A stretch of DNA of 64,000 nt from Paraclostridium tenue (GTDB lineage Bacteria; Bacillota; Clostridia; Peptostreptococcales; Peptostreptococcaceae), in assembly GCF_039521565.1 (NCBI RefSeq), contig NZ_BAAACP010000007.1, forward strand, positions 1 through 64,000, in the 5' to 3' direction. This document shows, piece by piece, positions 6,205 through 15,063 of this stretch. Numbering within the stretch: position 1 is the stretch's first letter; each line of letters starts with the position of its first letter. The notes beneath the pieces were generated by a model, which saw only the letters and a program-made list of their open reading frames with translations, did no database searches and had not been told where the DNA came from. A program made the translations under genes and the position numbers.

Positions 6205-9039
6205 TTACATAGATTTAATTATTTTTGCAGTTAAATCCTGTTGTGCCTTATTAATCATTCTTTCAATTTCTGGCATCATATCTCTAGTTGCAATGCCATC
6301 TATTTTAACTAAGGGTTGATTAAATTCTACTGTTACACTTTTACTATTATCATTATTAATATTGCTAGAGCCAATATTCCCAAATCTTTGTTTAGAATCA
6401 TAATCAACATTTAGACCTTTATATATATTTTCTAAGTTTTTAAAACTATCTAATGCAACTCTTAAATTATCATTTAATTCTTTTTGTATAACTCCACCTA
6501 ATGAACTAAATGAATCAATAGAATTATTGAAAAAATTATTTATTGTTGATTCAAGACTTGATAAATTTCCATCTATATCAGTAAATACACCTGATAGTAA
6601 AGATTCGTTAACTTTTTGTAGTATATTACTCTCAGAAAAAGTTTTGTTAATTCTGTCAATAATGCTATCGGATTGATTTTGTAATCTATTAATCTCACTA
6701 TCAAACATTTCATTTACAACTTCATCGTTTTTGTTTTGCACCATCTCTTGTAATTTCTTGTTTTCATCTTTTAATTTGTCCAATAATTCTTTAAGATGTT
6801 TTTGTCCACTTACAGAAGTATCTCTTTTTGCAGTTTCAATATCTTCATTTAACTTATTAATTACATCTTTCTGATCTTTTAACTCTTCATTATACTTAAT
6901 TTCTTTTCTTGATTTATTATAAGCATCCTTTTCTTCATTAATTGCTTTGATTTTAGCTTTAGTTTCAGAATTTATTAAATCAATTCTTTTATCTAATTGA
7001 GACTTATATATACTATGAATTTCATCTTGTATCTTTTTAGTTGTTTCTAGTTGTTTTTGAAGATTATTTTCATAATTATTTTTAGCTGCAATATTTATTT
7101 TATTTATCTCTTCTTGAAGATTCCACCATTCAACACTTAATTTAGGTATTTTATCATTAACAAGATTATTATACTCATTAATTTGTTTATTTAGTTTTTC
7201 AAATAAACCAGTTCCTATATATTGTTCTAATATATTTCTATTAGTTATTTGACCATTTCCATCAAATATGAATCCATGTTGATTTAATACATTAGCCTGA
7301 TTTCTTGCTTGCTCTCTATATGATTCAGCTAATTTATGTGTTTCATCCTGTTCTTTTCTTAATAATGAAATTTTCTTATTTATTAAGCTTTGAACATCAC
7401 CACCATAATTATTTACTATTTGCTTATCTAATAAAGATACTTGAGATTGTATATTAGTTAAAGTATCTTTTAATGCATCATCTTTAACTTCAAACCTAAG
7501 ATCGTTTATTTTTCTCTGTACTTCTACTATGATTTTATTAACATCATTGATATTATCATTTAGATTCCACCATTCTTTTGAACAAGCTGGTATTTTATCA
7601 AATGTAAGGTTAGCGTATTCAGATAACAATTTTTTAGATTGTTCTAATGCTAACTTAGATTTTTCATACTCTTCTCTAAGCGGCTTATCTATATTTTCTG
7701 TATCTTTTTTAACTCTATAATCTAAATCATTAAGCCTTTGATTAGCTTTTAATAATAAATCAACATCATTTACAACTTTATCTCCATCAAATTGGAATCC
7801 AAAATCTTTCATTTGCCACATGATTTCATTTCTTTGTTTCCTCATTGATTCAGCTAATTCATGTTGAATTGATTGTTGTCTTTTTAGAAGTTTAATTTGA
7901 GTATTTAAATAACTAATTTTCTCATTACCAAATGCATTCTTTGCTTTATTATCTATAATAGTAAGTTGATTTGATATACTCTTTAGTTGATTTTCCATAC
8001 CTCTAAGCATATTTATATCATAATTAAAACTTGGTATAACTTGATTAGGTAATATTTCTGTTGAATTGCTAACTCCAGTTGAAAATCCTTGTGGGACAAC
8101 TGACTCACTATTAGTTGGAACTGTACTATTAGCCGTAGATGCTCCAGTTGACATTGGAACTGGTGATTGACTAGGTGCGACACTCAATCTTTGAAATACC
8201 TTTTTATTAACTTTATTAGGTTTAGTTTGTCCACCTGCTCCAATTGTCCCACCTGTTAACCAATGTGCAACACCTTTAACTGCATTACCTATAGTTTTGA
8301 ATACAGTAGTAATTGTTACTGTTTTACTTTTTGCTCTGCTATTTACACCATCTAATTGTGACTTTACATGACTAGCACCATTTTCAGTAACTTTAGTGTT
8401 CTTACCTTTCATTTGGGTATTATTAATTCTACCTAATATTGCATTAACTACACCTGAACCAGATTCACTTACTTTAGTATTCTTAGGTGTCATTTTAGTT
8501 CTATTTATTTTATCTAAATCATTTTTAACTCTACTAGAACCTTCTTCTGAAACTTTAACTTTCTTACCATCAACCTTTTTATTTTGAACTGATTCTATAT
8601 TCTTTATAGCATCTCCTACTTCTGCCATAACTTTAGTTCGTTTTTCTTTAGGTAAAGAATCTATCATCTGTTTAATTACTTTTGGATCTGAATTAGTATC
8701 TTTAGACATTTTAGTTATAATATCAATTACTTTTTCAAGTGGTAAATTTTGAAGTACTTGTTGAACACTAGTTACCCCTTGTAATGCCTCATAATTATTA
8801 GCTTTAATAAGTGTTTGAACTTCTGGCGGTAATTGCATTAAACTATTATACAACGTAGTTATTTGTTCATTAGACTCTAGTCCATTATTCTTTAATGTTG
8901 TAACAACTTCTTTGGGTATTTGTTCAAATGCAACTTTGGCTTTATTACCAGCATTTTGTGCATCATTTGCCATGTTTGCCCAATGCTGAGAAGATTCATT
9001 TCTTAATTGAGATATAAGTTGTTCTGTAGTTAATCCCAT
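6205..9039 (-). CDS. Tail tape-measure protein, C-terminal segment (frame-shifted continuation)
   Basis: A 944-codon frame overlapping the end of the N-terminal segment by 10 bases in the -1 frame. Residues 1-150 continue the alanine/glutamine-rich tape-measure helix. About 159-240 are three ~27-residue repeats of the K(V/T)KVSE.GS type. From about 340, two long related coiled-coil modules share ELAES/KLAES, GF.FDG and EWWNL motifs. The end (MMPEIERMINKAQQDL) resembles a normal tape-measure C-terminus. If joined to 9030-12092 the protein would have about 1960 residues, implying a long tail. The ATG at 9039 has only a weak ribosome site, so independent translation is doubtful. Confidence 0.85.
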   Translation of the reverse strand: MGLTTEQLISQLRNESSQHWANMANDAQNAGNKAKVAFEQIPKEVVTTLKNNGLESNEQITTLYNSLMQLPPEVQTLIKANNYEALQGVTSVQQVLQNLPLEKVIDIITKMSKDTNSDPKVIKQMIDSLPKEKRTKVMAEVGDAIKNIESVQNKKVDGKKVKVSEEGSSRVKNDLDKINRTKMTPKNTKVSESGSGVVNAILGRINNTQMKGKNTKVTENGASHVKSQLDGVNSRAKSKTVTITTVFKTIGNAVKGVAHWLTGGTIGAGGQTKPNKVNKKVFQRLSVAPSQSPVPMSTGASTANSTVPTNSESVVPQGFSTGVSNSTEILPNQVIPSFNYDINMLRGMENQLKSISNQLTIIDNKAKNAFGNEKISYLNTQIKLLKRQQSIQHELAESMRKQRNEIMWQMKDFGFQFDGDKVVNDVDLLLKANQRLNDLDYRVKKDTENIDKPLREEYEKSKLALEQSKKLLSEYANLTFDKIPACSKEWWNLNDNINDVNKIIVEVQRKINDLRFEVKDDALKDTLTNIQSQVSLLDKQIVNNYGGDVQSLINKKISLLRKEQDETHKLAESYREQARNQANVLNQHGFIFDGNGQITNRNILEQYIGTGLFEKLNKQINEYNNLVNDKIPKLSVEWWNLQEEINKINIAAKNNYENNLQKQLETTKKIQDEIHSIYKSQLDKRIDLINSETKAKIKAINEEKDAYNKSRKEIKYNEELKDQKDVINKLNEDIETAKRDTSVSGQKHLKELLDKLKDENKKLQEMVQNKNDEVVNEMFDSEINRLQNQSDSIIDRINKTFSESNILQKVNESLLSGVFTDIDGNLSSLESTINNFFNNSIDSFSSLGGVIQKELNDNLRVALDSFKNLENIYKGLNVDYDSKQRFGNIGSSNINNDNSKSVTVEFNQPLVKIDGIATRDMMPEIERMINKAQQDLTAKIIKSM
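8320..8565 (-). repeat. Three ~27-residue repeats coded in the tape measure
   Basis: Codons 159-240 of the C-terminal segment encode three degenerate copies beginning VKVSEEGSS, TKVSESGSG and TKVTENGAS, each followed by a helix containing (V/L)..(L/I)..(I/V)N. This resembles the pseudo-repeat tracts of other tape measures, whose copy number sets tail length. Confidence 0.7.
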
Positions 9040-12000
9040 ACTTTTATATTCTCAATTATCTTATCTTTCATTTGTTGACTAGACATAGAACCATCTAATT
9101 TAATACCATCAAATGCTTGTTTCCATGTTGAGCCAAATGAAGTTAATTGATTTAAGGTTTCTTGATTCATTCCACTTAATTTAGAAGATACTTCACTAGC
9201 AGCACCTTCAACACCAAATTTAGCACTTTCCTTAAAAGCATTAAACATATCAGTACCACTTTGTTTAATAGTGCTTGATCCATCTGCAATATTGTGGTTT
9301 ATAGTGTCCATTGCTTGTTTTATGTCATTTTGCAATTCAGATGTTGTAAATTGTCCACTTTGCAGCATATCTGTTAAGTTTTGTTTAAACTTTTCTTTGG
9401 CTTCACCTTTAGACATACCTTCATATATACCATTAAATAATAAATTCATAGATTCAGATGTACCTTTTAATATAGTTATACTATCTGCATCTAATTTAGA
9501 TAAACCATTAGAAAATTCATTTGATATTTTACCTATATTATCTTTACTTAACTTAGGTAGTTCTTTTAATGCTAAATCAAATGTATCTTTAACACCTTTC
9601 ATACCATCAGCTGTAGATTGTTTTAATATCTGTATTGCTCTAGTTGTAGTTGCAGTCAAATTATTTAATGCCTTTGCACCATTTGCATGTAATTTAGCAG
9701 TAGTTTCGTCAACTATGTTTGGTATAGAACCCCAATCACCTTTAATAAAAGCCATCATTCCTTTACCAACTTGTTCTAAGAATATAAGCATATTACCAAA
9801 GGTTAATTCTATACCACCAGATAATACTTCTAATACAGCACCAACTGCAGTACCAAATGTTCCAAAGTTATCTTGTAAACTTTGTAATGCACTTGTAGAA
9901 TTTCCTAATTTTTCTACCACTAATGCTAATGCAGCTATAAATCCTCCACCTAAAACTGTTCCAACTGTACTTGCACTTACACCTAATGCACTAAACATAA
10001 TGGTTGCATTTCCACCTATAGTTAATAAACTACCTATACCTGTTAAAACTGGACCAATTGCTGCAGCTATTCCTGCTATTGCAACAACTGCTATTTTTCC
10101 ATCATCTGATAAATGTCCAAACCATCCAGATAATTCAGAGATTTTGTCTGCTACAAATCCAATTGCAGGTGCTAATACATCACCTAATCCAATTAAACTA
10201 TTTTTTAATTTATTTATGCTATCTAATAATTTTGCTCCAGAAGATTCTTTCATATTTTTAAATGCTTTATCTGTTAATCCTGCACTCTTTTCCATTTCAG
10301 ATAATGCACCGTTGAAATCTTTTGCTCCACTACCCGTTAATAGTAGCATCGCATTAAGTGCTTCAGTAGAACCAAATAATTTACCCATAGTGTCAATGTT
10401 TCCACCAGTTTTTTGTTTAACATCTTCTAAGAATCCTGCTAATCCTTTGGATTTTAATGCAGTAGTATTAAATTCTAACCCTAATGACTTAGCAATTTTT
10501 TGTGCTTCGCCACTCGGTTTTATTATATTTGATAATGCTGCTTTCATTGCAGTCATTGATTCACTTGTAGCTATACCATTTTTAGTTAATGCTGCCACTC
10601 CTGACATCAATTCATCAAATGATACACCTGCAGCATGTGCAGTTGGTGCAACTTGACCTATACTACTTGCTAATTCATCAACTGTGGTTTTACCTAAGTT
10701 TTGTGTTAATATAAATTTATCCGAAACATTATTTACATTATCATAGCTTATACCAAATGAGTTCATAGCAGTTGTTAAACCGTCTATTGCAGTTTCTTGA
10801 CTTGTGAAACCACCTATAGATAATTTGGAACTTGTATCTAATAATTTAAATACATTATTAAGATTAGCACCAGCAGATATACCTTGATACATTGACTCTG
10901 TCATTTGTTTAAGTCCAACACCGCTTTTATTTGATAATTCAATTATCCTATCTTTATATTGCTTCATTTCAGAGCCAGATTTATTTACTAGTGAACCTAC
11001 TTTACCTAGTCCCTGATCGAAATCATATGATAATTTACCTATTCCAACTCCTGCTGCCAATGTAGGTACAGTTATATACTGATTCATATTTTGACCAATA
11101 TTTTTTAATTGATTTCCGCTATCAATTAACTTCTTACCTATTTGTTCTTTAGGTAATCTTTCAAGTGTCCTAGACATCTGATTTATTTCAATTTCAGTTT
11201 GATTTAATTCAGTTTGATATTTTTGTAATTCATCTACTTGTTTTTCAATATCATCGTCAGTGGCATTAAAAGCATCTTTTAATTGTAATAATGCACTTTT
11301 TAATTGTAGTGCTTCATTACTATTTTCACCATATTTAGATTTAGCCTGACTCAACTCAGTTTCAGTCTTTTGTATTTCTGATGCTAACCTAGAATGAACC
11401 TCTTTATTCTGAGTTATTTCTGTATTTAACTTATTTATTTCAGATTCATAAGCATTCATTTTAGCTATATTTGTATCTATCTTTGATGCTAATTGTCCAA
11501 TTTCTAATCCTAGTTTTTGAAAGAATTGCCCATTTTGACTTAGTTCAGATCCTAATTTGTTAAACTCTGATTCTGACAATTGTGCTTGTCTATCTACTGC
11601 TGCAAGTCTTTCTTCAATAGATTTAGTTTTATTAGATAAATTTTCAAAATCTCTTACAGAGTTATTTAATTCATTACCTAATAAAGATAAACTAGATTTA
11701 GTACTATTTATATCAGTACTTAATTTATTTAGTTTTTGACTATTTTTTACAACTAGTTCAGCTTGTTTTTTCCATTCATCTGAACCTTTACCTAAAGTAC
11801 TTTCTAAATCTGTAAGTTTTGATTTTTGTTTATCTAATACTTGAGTTAATCGTTGATATTCTTGTTGTTGTTTTTGTAATTTAGTATTATATAATTCTAT
11901 CTTTTTAGTTGTAGTTTGTATTTTAGAATCTATCCCACTAAAAGACTTTGAGAATCCATCCACACCTTTACCTGCATTTTTTAAATCTCTATCTAAATTT

Positions 12001-12092
12001 TTAACTTCTTTATTTATAGCTGTCATTTGTTGCGTAAAATTTCCGCTTTCAAGTGATAACTTTATACTAATATCTTCAACTCCACCCGCCAC
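9030..12092 (-). CDS. Tail tape-measure protein, N-terminal segment
   Basis: A 1020-aa protein starting at GTG (12092) behind GCAGGTGA. Residues about 1-320 are a coiled coil with repeated K.Y..L..L.T pseudo-heptads. About 330-640 form the PhageMin_Tail core, with motifs such as SGVGLKQMTESMYQGISAG, GFTSQETAIDGL and GVAALTKNGI. A hydrophobic Gly/Ala-rich stretch (about 715-790) is the expected membrane-active part. It ends at KVWD-stop, where the continuation is found one base back in ATG GGA TTA. Restoring one A in the A4 run gives an uninterrupted protein, so a one-base deletion, a sequencing error or slippage is likely. Confidence 0.9.
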   Translation of the reverse strand: MAGGVEDISIKLSLESGNFTQQMTAINKEVKNLDRDLKNAGKGVDGFSKSFSGIDSKIQTTTKKIELYNTKLQKQQQEYQRLTQVLDKQKSKLTDLESTLGKGSDEWKKQAELVVKNSQKLNKLSTDINSTKSSLSLLGNELNNSVRDFENLSNKTKSIEERLAAVDRQAQLSESEFNKLGSELSQNGQFFQKLGLEIGQLASKIDTNIAKMNAYESEINKLNTEITQNKEVHSRLASEIQKTETELSQAKSKYGENSNEALQLKSALLQLKDAFNATDDDIEKQVDELQKYQTELNQTEIEINQMSRTLERLPKEQIGKKLIDSGNQLKNIGQNMNQYITVPTLAAGVGIGKLSYDFDQGLGKVGSLVNKSGSEMKQYKDRIIELSNKSGVGLKQMTESMYQGISAGANLNNVFKLLDTSSKLSIGGFTSQETAIDGLTTAMNSFGISYDNVNNVSDKFILTQNLGKTTVDELASSIGQVAPTAHAAGVSFDELMSGVAALTKNGIATSESMTAMKAALSNIIKPSGEAQKIAKSLGLEFNTTALKSKGLAGFLEDVKQKTGGNIDTMGKLFGSTEALNAMLLLTGSGAKDFNGALSEMEKSAGLTDKAFKNMKESSGAKLLDSINKLKNSLIGLGDVLAPAIGFVADKISELSGWFGHLSDDGKIAVVAIAGIAAAIGPVLTGIGSLLTIGGNATIMFSALGVSASTVGTVLGGGFIAALALVVEKLGNSTSALQSLQDNFGTFGTAVGAVLEVLSGGIELTFGNMLIFLEQVGKGMMAFIKGDWGSIPNIVDETTAKLHANGAKALNNLTATTTRAIQILKQSTADGMKGVKDTFDLALKELPKLSKDNIGKISNEFSNGLSKLDADSITILKGTSESMNLLFNGIYEGMSKGEAKEKFKQNLTDMLQSGQFTTSELQNDIKQAMDTINHNIADGSSTIKQSGTDMFNAFKESAKFGVEGAASEVSSKLSGMNQETLNQLTSFGSTWKQAFDGIKLDGSMSSQQMKDKIIENIKVWD

Positions 12093-12120
12093 ACTATCAC
12101 CTGCCTATATAATTTTTAAT

Positions 12121-12150
12121 AAAAAAAGTACTAGCTTAAAAAGCTAGTAC
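12121..12150 (-). terminator. Hairpin plus T7 between chaperone and tape measure
   Basis: A perfect 10-bp stem (GTACTAGCTT/AAGCTAGTAC, 12128-12150) followed on the - strand by seven T. It lies just after the stop of the chaperone extension and before the tape-measure start. Confidence 0.75.
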
Positions 12151-12153
12151 CTA

Positions 12154-12692
12154 TTAACCACATGAAGTCTCACTTACATATTCTTTTTTCTTATCTTCTT
12201 TATCTAATCCATTGAATTTAATGTGTGCATCTCTTTGCTTAAAGAAATATTTCGGTGTTATACAATAAAAATTTTCATTTCTTTTTAAAACTGAATACCA
12301 AAAATATTCCATTTCAGCTATATCCCAATCTTTAACTTTTTTATATGGATTTATTGGTCTTCCATTACTTTTTTTTTATCATTTTCATCTATTGGTAATG
12401 CAACCTTCATTAATTCATAAACTTGTAATGTTATATGATCTTTTTCTTTTAATTTCATATCTTCAAGTATATTTTCAGCATTTAATTGAGGATGACACCT
12501 TCTTATACTTTCTATTATAAGATTGTTTATAACACTATAGTTTTCTTCACCTACATTATTAAACATTTCAACTATAGTCATATTCTTCTTTGTTTTTTGT
12601 AAATTGTTTTGTGCATTTGCTATAGCTCCCATATCTAGCCTAGCACTATATTTTTTATCATTTAATTTTATCTCAACTATATCATTAAACAT
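12154..12692 (-). CDS. Tail assembly chaperone, gpG-T fusion made by -1 frameshift
   Basis: If ribosomes slip back one base on the A9 run at 12369-12377, reading continues past the gpG-like stop for about 72 codons, beginning SNGRPINPYKKVKDWDIAEM and ending SETSCG at TAA 12154-12156. The total would be about 179 aa. The extension has no start codon of its own and sits immediately before the tape measure, matching the conserved G/G-T arrangement of long-tailed phages, where the fusion coats and folds the tape measure. The Trp/Tyr-rich extension (EYFWYSVLKR) resembles other T domains. The frameshift is predicted, not shown. Confidence 0.72.
12351..12692 (-). CDS. Tail assembly chaperone (gpG-like)
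   Basis: A 113-aa acidic protein located directly between the tail-tube gene and the tape measure, where gpG-type chaperones lie. It begins MFNDIVEIKLNDKKYSARLD, a beta-hairpin start shared with Gram-positive phage tail chaperones, followed by helices. It ends DENDKKKVMEDQ just after an A9 run that permits frameshifting into the T extension. Gene order and size make the assignment firm, although no enzymatic motif exists to check. Confidence 0.78.
   Translation of the reverse strand: MFNDIVEIKLNDKKYSARLDMGAIANAQNNLQKTKKNMTIVEMFNNVGEENYSVINNLIIESIRRCHPQLNAENILEDMKLKEKDHITLQVYELMKVALPIDENDKKKVMEDQ
12369..12377 (-). other. Slippery A9 for programmed -1 frameshift
   Basis: Nine consecutive A on the - strand (GAT AAA AAA AAA GTA), ten codons before the gpG-like stop. 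A -1 slip joins the frame that runs to 12154. Confidence 0.72.
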
Positions 12693-12707
12693 CCATATTC
12701 CTTCTTT

Positions 12708-13253
12708 CTACATATTTTTAGGTAATTGTATCTCCTTAAAGAAGTTATCAACTTTATATTTATCTGCGTATTTTGTATCTAATGTAAAATACATTAAATT
12801 TTTCCTCTTGCTATCAATTAATACATTAAAGTTTAATTCCAATGTATCTTCATCTACATTATCTTTTAATGTTTTTGCATCAATATTGGTTATATTAAAT
12901 ATACATTTATATAAAACTGTATATAATTCCGATCCATCTGCTTTTTCTCTAGCAAATAAAAGTGTTATCGGCTGAGGATTAAAAGCATCATCTAAATATA
13001 TTTCTCCTATTTCACCCTTATAACCTAATATGTCTTTTTGTTCGTCAAATGTTAATGAAAGTATATTTAATGTACCTGTCCCAGTTATTTTGCCATTTAG
13101 TTTAATTTCATCATTTCCATATATTGTTGCAAATTTGTATTCTTCGTTCATTTTAACTTCTATATCTAATGCACCTTTTATAGGTTTTATAATTCCATCA
13201 TTCGTGCAATAATGTATCTTATCTAATCCGTAAAGTATTTTTTCACTATACAC
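12708..13253 (-). CDS. Major tail (tube) protein paralogue 2
   Basis: A 181-aa protein, GTG start behind AGAGGTGA. It aligns along its whole length with the next upstream gene: EKI(L/V)(Y/F)G(L/F)DKIH at the start, a central 'VLYK/N...F.I..I.A.T' block, and 'T(L/V)DTK.AD....FF/WF.E.Q.PK' at the end. Both fit the phi13/HK97-type major tail protein family, which forms the hexameric tail tube. This copy lacks an Ala/Gly-rich segment and the C-terminal extension of its paralogue, so it may be a minor or specialised tube subunit. It lies directly before the chaperone gene. Confidence 0.78.
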   Translation of the reverse strand: MYSEKILYGLDKIHYCTNDGIIKPIKGALDIEVKMNEEYKFATIYGNDEIKLNGKITGTGTLNILSLTFDEQKDILGYKGEIGEIYLDDAFNPQPITLLFAREKADGSELYTVLYKCIFNITNIDAKTLKDNVDEDTLELNFNVLIDSKRKNLMYFTLDTKYADKYKVDNFFKEIQLPKNM

Positions 13254-13322
13254 GTATTCACCTCTATCTTATAAAAACAAATAAAAAAAGATGAATTCAA
13301 TTAAGAATCCACCTTAGTGTAA

Positions 13323-13928
13323 TTATTTAATTTCTTTTTCAGTTTTAACATTAGCTCCACTTACAGTTCTTTTAGGTTTTTGTACTTCTGTAAACCATTT
13401 ACTAACTATAGCTTGATCTGCATCTTTATCTTTTGTATCAACTGTATAGTAATAATACCCATCTGAACTTGGTAATGAAGTAAAATCTATTTCAAATATT
13501 TGTTCCTCTATTTCATCTTCTGTAGTAGTTGCATTAATACCAGGTATATCAAATTGAACGTTATATAAAACTGATAAAATTTGTCCTCCATCTTTTTTGT
13601 CTTGTGAGAATAATAACGCTAAATTTGGTGCATTGGTAGTTGAACTTAAAGCAAATCCACCTGACATATTTTCCCCACCTGCTAATAATGCTTTTTCTGT
13701 CATAGTTAAACCTAATACGCCTAATTTACCTTTTCCAGAACTTACTCTTTTATCAGAACAAACAATTTTATTGTCTGCATGTACTTTTTTCTCAGAAGTT
13801 TCAAACGTAGCTTCAACAGACTTTGCCCCTAATATCGCTACTGGAACACCAAATGTTCCATCTTCATTTACTTTCGCCACATGTATTTTATCAAATCCAA
13901 ATACTATTTTTTCATTATATGTTGCCAT
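13323..13928 (-). CDS. Major tail (tube) protein paralogue 1
   Basis: A 201-aa protein starting MATYNEKIVFGFDKIHVA at ATG 13928, eight bases after GAGG; a longer reading from 13946 lacks a better ribosome site. It matches the phi13-type major tail protein family: an N-terminal beta-strand, 'GLTMTEKALLAGG' in the centre, 'LLFSQDKKDGG' and a YYYYTVDTK motif near residue 165, then a basic tail. It follows the tail-completion gene, as expected for the tube subunit, and is the more typical of the two paralogues. A hairpin with a T7 run lies upstream (13987-14011). Confidence 0.82.
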   Translation of the reverse strand: MATYNEKIVFGFDKIHVAKVNEDGTFGVPVAILGAKSVEATFETSEKKVHADNKIVCSDKRVSSGKGKLGVLGLTMTEKALLAGGENMSGGFALSSTTNAPNLALLFSQDKKDGGQILSVLYNVQFDIPGINATTTEDEIEEQIFEIDFTSLPSSDGYYYYTVDTKDKDADQAIVSKWFTEVQKPKRTVSGANVKTEKEIK

Positions 13929-13986
13929 AATTTTAGCCTCTTTCATTTGTTAGCACGCCCACCAACTACCATTTAATTTTTTGCAT

Positions 13987-14011
13987 AAAAAAAGAACTAA
14001 TTAATTAGTTC
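13987..14011 (-). terminator. Hairpin plus T7 upstream of the tail-tube gene
   Basis: An 18-base perfect palindrome (13994-14011) followed on the - strand by seven T (13987-13993). It overlaps the stop codon of the preceding gene at 14005. Confidence 0.72.
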
Positions 14012-14331
14012 CACTCTTTAATAATGAAATCCATTGATTTACAAAAATGCGTATTACCAACTACATCATTAATATCATCAAATTTAAACCCATTAGACTT
14101 CATAGCCTGTTTAATTTCTTTATATTTAACTAAATCTTTACAATCCTTTTTATACCAATAATTAATTGTTATATAATAAGTTGTTGCTTGACTTATATTA
14201 TCCGCAACTTCAATATCTTTTTCTAAGAATATATTAAATAATACATAGTAATCCTTCTTATTATTACACTCTTGATAGTAGCAAGGTATTTGTAAGGATT
14301 CCATAATATCTATAATTATTTTATTTATCAT
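14005..14331 (-). CDS. Tail terminator/completion protein
   Basis: A 108-aa protein from ATG 14331 (AGGTGA nine bases upstream; a GTG at 14343 is the alternative start). It starts with a helix (MINKIIIDIMESLQIP), followed by alternating strands with TTYYITINYWYKK and a final DFIIKEW. Size, fold pattern and position between the gp10-like gene and the tube gene fit the minor-capsid/tail-terminator family, which caps the tail tube and joins it to the head. Sequence motifs in this family are weak, so the call rests mainly on gene order. Confidence 0.68.
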   Translation of the reverse strand: MINKIIIDIMESLQIPCYYQECNNKKDYYVLFNIFLEKDIEVADNISQATTYYITINYWYKKDCKDLVKYKEIKQAMKSNGFKFDDINDVVGNTHFCKSMDFIIKEWN

Positions 14332-14343
14332 AAGGTTATTCAC

Positions 14344-14721
14344 CTACTTTAAACCTAAATCAATAAATATACTTTCTGCCATTTTTTCTAAGGCTTCACT
14401 TTTATATTGTAAACCTGCTTTTTTCATCCACTTCTTACCAACCATACTTTCAGTGCCATGTTCTTGGTAATAACCATATCTTTTAACATCTTCATCACCA
14501 ACTATAGTAACTTTAATACTGGGATTCTTCCCACTTTTATAGTCGGTTTTATTAATAGACTCCTCTAATTTATGAGTATCTTTTGGACATGTTATTCTAG
14601 ATCCCTCAACTAATATATCTGCACCTTTATTTAGCCCATTCTTAGCTAGTTCACTCTTAGATTTTTTTTCCATATCTTCAAATCTTTTCATTACTTTTTT
14701 CATATCAAATTCTAATCCCAA
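14344..14721 (-). CDS. HK97 gp10-family head-tail protein (TTG start)
   Basis: A 125-aa protein beginning at TTG 14721 behind AAAGGGTGA. The family signature is clear: an N-terminal helix, then GLNKGADILVEGSRITCPKD, and toward the C-terminus YGYYQEHGTESMVGKKWMKKA, the 'EfGT...P.pF..pA'-type motif of HK97-gp10-like proteins. These stabilise the head-tail junction in long-tailed phages. It abuts its downstream neighbour at 14343 and its upstream neighbour at 14723, so translation is probably coupled. Confidence 0.83.
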   Translation of the reverse strand: MGLEFDMKKVMKRFEDMEKKSKSELAKNGLNKGADILVEGSRITCPKDTHKLEESINKTDYKSGKNPSIKVTIVGDEDVKRYGYYQEHGTESMVGKKWMKKAGLQYKSEALEKMAESIFIDLGLK

Positions 14722-14722
14722 A

Positions 14723-15052
14723 CTATTTCACCCTTTCACAACTCAGTTCCATGAATTTTCTGTTCTCAAAAGGATATACATTTGTAATATTATATCTGAT
14801 ATTATCAAATAAAATATAATGATCTTCATTTGAAATACCTTTTCTATATCTAATTATGAATTTTATAGAATAACTAAACTCTTGTGAACCATTTGATATA
14901 TGTTCTTTACTAGATATATATTTAGTTTTTGCTCTAGGTATAGCAATAGTATTATAAGTCATTTCAGAAGCACCGTATTCATTTATGACTTCTGCATATT
15001 CTTGGATTTCAATTTTATCTCTTAATTCACCTATATTCATATCATTTTTCAT
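14723..15052 (-). CDS. Head-closure (head-tail adaptor) protein
   Basis: A 109-aa protein from ATG 15052, which sits five bases after AGGTGGTG. It shows the 'IGELRDKIEIQEY' opening and the 'FIIRYRKGISNEDHYILFDNIRYNI' beta segment of the SPP1 gp16/HK97 gp7 head-closure family, which forms a ring beneath the connector. The upstream connector gene overlaps it by a few bases at its original reading start. Order (connector, closure, gp10, terminator) is the standard Gram-positive siphovirus layout. Confidence 0.83.
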   Translation of the reverse strand: MKNDMNIGELRDKIEIQEYAEVINEYGASEMTYNTIAIPRAKTKYISSKEHISNGSQEFSYSIKFIIRYRKGISNEDHYILFDNIRYNITNVYPFENRKFMELSCERVK

Positions 15053-15063
15053 AAAATCACCAC

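Noticed and set aside
6059..6319. + strand ORF of 86 codons between the SIR2-like gene and the tape measure
   Set aside because: It overlaps the real C-terminal end of the tape measure, has no ribosome site and shows chance hydrophobicity, so it is not accepted as the missing holin.
9271..10656. Long + strand ORF (461 codons) opposite the tape measure
   Set aside because: Low-complexity, Pro/Ala/Ser/Asn-rich product that mirrors the repeated codons of the tape measure; no ribosome site. It is a shadow frame.
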